From UBA4459 sp036351335 (GTDB lineage: Bacteria; Bacteroidota; Bacteroidia; Bacteroidales; F082), in NCBI GenBank assembly GCA_036351335.1, contig JAZBOW010000280.1, forward strand, positions 1-8,843: a stretch of DNA of 8,843 nt. Direction: 5' to 3'. The first letter of the stretch is position 1, and each line of letters begins with the position of its first letter. The translations under genes were made by a program, and so were the position numbers. Positions 7,280 through 8,843 of the stretch are shown piece after piece. The notes under the pieces are model-generated. The model did no database searches. It had not been told where the DNA came from and saw nothing but the letters and a program-made list of their open reading frames with translations.

Positions 7280-8257
7280 TTACCAGCCGAGTAAATAGGC
7301 AAACACCAGGGGCGCAACAATAGTAGCATCCGATTCAATGATAAATTTGGGTGTATGCTCTTCCAATTTCCCCCAGGTAATCTTCTCATTTGGAACGGCA
7401 CCTGAGTATGATCCGTAACTGGTTGTTGAGTCACTGATCTGGCAAAAGTATGACCACACGGGTATGCTTGAAAAACCCAGATCCTGGTGTAACATGGGCA
7501 CCACACAAATGGGGAAATCGCCGGCAATGCCGCCACCAATCTGGAAAAATCCCACTCCACTCTCACCACTGTTTTTCTGGTACCAGTCGGCAAGAGTCAT
7601 CATATACTCGATACCTGATTTTGTGATGGAAGGCGGAAACATGCCTTCGATACAATGCGCTGCAAAGAAATTGCCACAGGTTGAATCTTCCCATCCGGGT
7701 ACGATAATTTGAAGGTTTTTTTCGGCCGCAGCCATCAACCACGAATCTTTGGGGTCAATCTGATGTTCCAGTTTGTTAACCTCATCAAGCAGAATCTGGT
7801 AAAAATATTCATGAGGAAAGTATCTTTTATTTTCTTCTGCTGCTTTTTTCCATTGCCTGACCAGGTGGTGTTCAATCCGGCGCATGGCTTCCTCTTCTGG
7901 GATACAAGTATCCGTAACCCGGTTAAAATGGTGGTTCAGCAGTTCCGTTTCATCGGCAGGTGAAAGATCACGGTAATTGGGTACCCTTTTATAATAATCA
8001 TGAGCCACCAGGTTAAAAACATCTTCTTCAAGGTTGGCACCGGTGCAGGTGATGATGTGTACTTTATCCTGCCGGATCATCTCTGCCAGTGACTTTCCCA
8101 ATTCAGCCGTGCTCATAGCGCCTGCCAGGGTGATCATCATCTTGTTTCCCGAGGCTAATTGCGCCTCGTAAGCTTTGGCTGCATCAATGATGGTAGCTGC
8201 ATTGAAATGCTTATAATGTTTCAGCATAAATTGTGTTACAGGTCCTTTATTTTCCAT
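7280..8257 (-). CDS. Deoxyhypusine synthase-family protein, probable polyamine aminobutyltransferase
   Basis: This 325-residue protein belongs to the deoxyhypusine synthase (DHS) family, NAD-dependent enzymes that move an aminobutyl group from spermidine via a lysine imine. Visible family blocks are the NAD-binding ITLAGAMSTAELG (42-54) and CTGANLEED (71-79), the VPGWEDSTCGNF segment (186-197), QIGGGIAGDFP (239-249), SYGSYSGAVP (280-289), and TWGKL with the catalytic Lys297 and Trp295 (the equivalents of human Trp327 and Lys329). The region aligned with the human KHHIANAN substrate site reads GDFPICVVP here, so the histidines and asparagines are missing. Bacteria lack eIF5A, so a protein-modifying role is unlikely. 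A polyamine product such as homospermidine is an inference. The ATG at 8257 is chosen over an in-frame TTG at 8266. It overlaps the upstream ureohydrolase gene by 11 bp, suggesting translational coupling and a shared pathway. Family confidence is high and reaction confidence is low. Confidence 0.9.
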   Translation of the reverse strand: MENKGPVTQFMLKHYKHFNAATIIDAAKAYEAQLASGNKMMITLAGAMSTAELGKSLAEMIRQDKVHIITCTGANLEEDVFNLVAHDYYKRVPNYRDLSPADETELLNHHFNRVTDTCIPEEEAMRRIEHHLVRQWKKAAEENKRYFPHEYFYQILLDEVNKLEHQIDPKDSWLMAAAEKNLQIIVPGWEDSTCGNFFAAHCIEGMFPPSITKSGIEYMMTLADWYQKNSGESGVGFFQIGGGIAGDFPICVVPMLHQDLGFSSIPVWSYFCQISDSTTSYGSYSGAVPNEKITWGKLEEHTPKFIIESDATIVAPLVFAYLLGW

Positions 8258-8843
8258 GATTTTCAAATTTATAACTTAACATTTTATAATATAGTTTCGA
8301 TACCAGGAATTCGGAGGCGGGCAAGCCTTCAATGGGCGCTAACTCCACAATATCAAAACCAATTACTTCTTTTTGTTTAAATACTTTTTTCAGGTACTTC
8401 AACATGGGATACCATTGCATGCCACCGGGCTCGGGTGTTCCGGTTCCGGGTAGAATGGAAGGATCAAACACGTCCAGGTCGAGTGTGATATACACTTTTT
8501 CGCCCATTAAATCAATGGAACGGTCCATCCAGGCATCATTGCCTTGTATATCCTGCATGAAGAAACACTTATTTTTATCAAGATGTGCCATTTCAGGTTG
8601 ATCCATACTACGGATACCTACCTGCACCAGGTTGGTATTTTTTGAGGCATCATAAAGCGCACAAGCATGGTTATAAGGCGTGCCCATGTATTCCGGCCTA
8701 AGATCGGCATGTGCATCGAGTTGTAAAATGGTGATATCAGGAAATGCTTCATAATAGGCTTTGATAATGCCAATACTGATGGAGTGTTCGCCACCAAAAA
8801 AAGTCAGGAATTTATTCGTTTTTAAGAGCTCTTTGGTTTTATC
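8247..8843 (-). CDS. speB: Agmatinase-type ureohydrolase, 5' end beyond window
   Basis: This ureohydrolase probably hydrolyses agmatine to putrescine and urea. Only the C-terminal 198 residues are visible. The reading frame stays open to the right edge, so the true start lies outside, and the internal ATG at 8687 is not a start because conserved motifs precede it. Numbered from the window edge, all binuclear manganese ligands are present: His20 in GGEHS, Asp43, His45 and Asp47 in DAHADLR, and Asp122 and Asp124 in TLDLDVFDPS. Also present are YNHAC (57-61), VQVGIRS (73-79), GTGTPEPGG and the C-terminal GFDIVELAP. The family also includes arginase, guanidinobutyrase and formimidoylglutamase. 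The YNHAC context and the overlapping polyamine-type DHS-like gene favour agmatinase. An arginine decarboxylase (speA) further upstream would fit but cannot be seen. Confidence 0.9.
   Translation of the reverse strand, partial: DKTKELLKTNKFLTFFGGEHSISIGIIKAYYEAFPDITILQLDAHADLRPEYMGTPYNHACALYDASKNTNLVQVGIRSMDQPEMAHLDKNKCFFMQDIQGNDAWMDRSIDLMGEKVYITLDLDVFDPSILPGTGTPEPGGMQWYPMLKYLKKVFKQKEVIGFDIVELAPIEGLPASEFLVSKLYYKMLSYKFENHGK

Noticed and set aside
7237..7593. 118-residue minus-strand reading frame over the 3' end of the DHS-like gene
   Set aside because: It overlaps the conserved C-terminal domain of the DHS-like gene in another frame, has no recognisable motif, and its composition looks like a shadow frame.
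7280..8257. True deoxyhypusine synthase acting on eIF5A
   Set aside because: The surrounding genes are bacterial, eIF5A is absent from bacteria, and the spermidine-site motif is changed. A polyamine role fits better.
8258..8266. TTG at 8266 as the start of the DHS-like gene
   Set aside because: An ATG lies three codons downstream in the same frame (8257). The extra residues carry no family similarity and would lengthen the overlap with speB.
8247..8687. A complete 146-residue gene starting at ATG 8687
   Set aside because: The frame is open to the window edge and encodes the essential ureohydrolase motifs GGEHS and DAHADLR upstream of that ATG. The gene is a fragment of a larger one.

Overview
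This is an ordinary chromosomal segment that most likely comes from a member of the Bacteroidota. Three things suggest this. The gene families and their order are typical of that phylum: metG divergent from an LD-carboxypeptidase/YraN pair, and a DUF2007-USP fusion. The leaders are short and A-rich, without clear Shine-Dalgarno sequences. The best promoter-like motifs match the Bacteroidota -7 element TAnnTTTG (TACCTTTG before the pseudouridine synthase, TAACTTTG before metG). I cannot name a genus. Base composition looks uniform (low-to-mid 40s % GC by eye), and I saw no mobile element, phage gene, CRISPR array, tRNA or rRNA.

Layout from left to right: (1) 46-2094, minus: full-length methionyl-tRNA synthetase with a C-terminal tRNA-binding domain. 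(2) 2141-3417, plus: a two-gene unit separated by 2 bases, an S66 LD-carboxypeptidase (peptidoglycan recycling) and a YraN/UPF0102 nuclease-fold protein. (3) 3414-4535, minus: a DUF2007 + USP + USP fusion, converging on yraN with a 4-base stop-stop overlap. (4) A 165-bp divergent intergenic region with promoter-like and dyad sequences. (5) 4701-5504, plus: an RluB/RsuA-type rRNA pseudouridine synthase, ending in a strong intrinsic terminator that may serve both strands. (6) 5554-7200, minus: a predicted lipoprotein metallopeptidase of the dipeptidyl peptidase III (M49) type with a five-residue HEVSH zinc motif. (7) 7280-8257 and 8247-8843+, minus: a deoxyhypusine-synthase-family enzyme whose start overlaps the end of an agmatinase-type ureohydrolase. 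The ureohydrolase gene runs off the right edge, so its true start is not in the window.

The genes fall into translation (metG, rluB), envelope turnover (ldcA, the lipoprotein peptidase), stress (USP) and polyamine metabolism (speB plus the DHS-like gene). The polyamine pair is the most interesting part. Bacteria have no eIF5A, the substrate of true deoxyhypusine synthase. This DHS-like protein keeps the catalytic Trp-Gly-Lys but appears to have lost the KHH and ANAN motifs of the eukaryotic enzyme, so it probably makes a polyamine downstream of agmatinase. I see no evidence for a wholly new multi-gene system. The points that deserve attention are the unusual members of known families.
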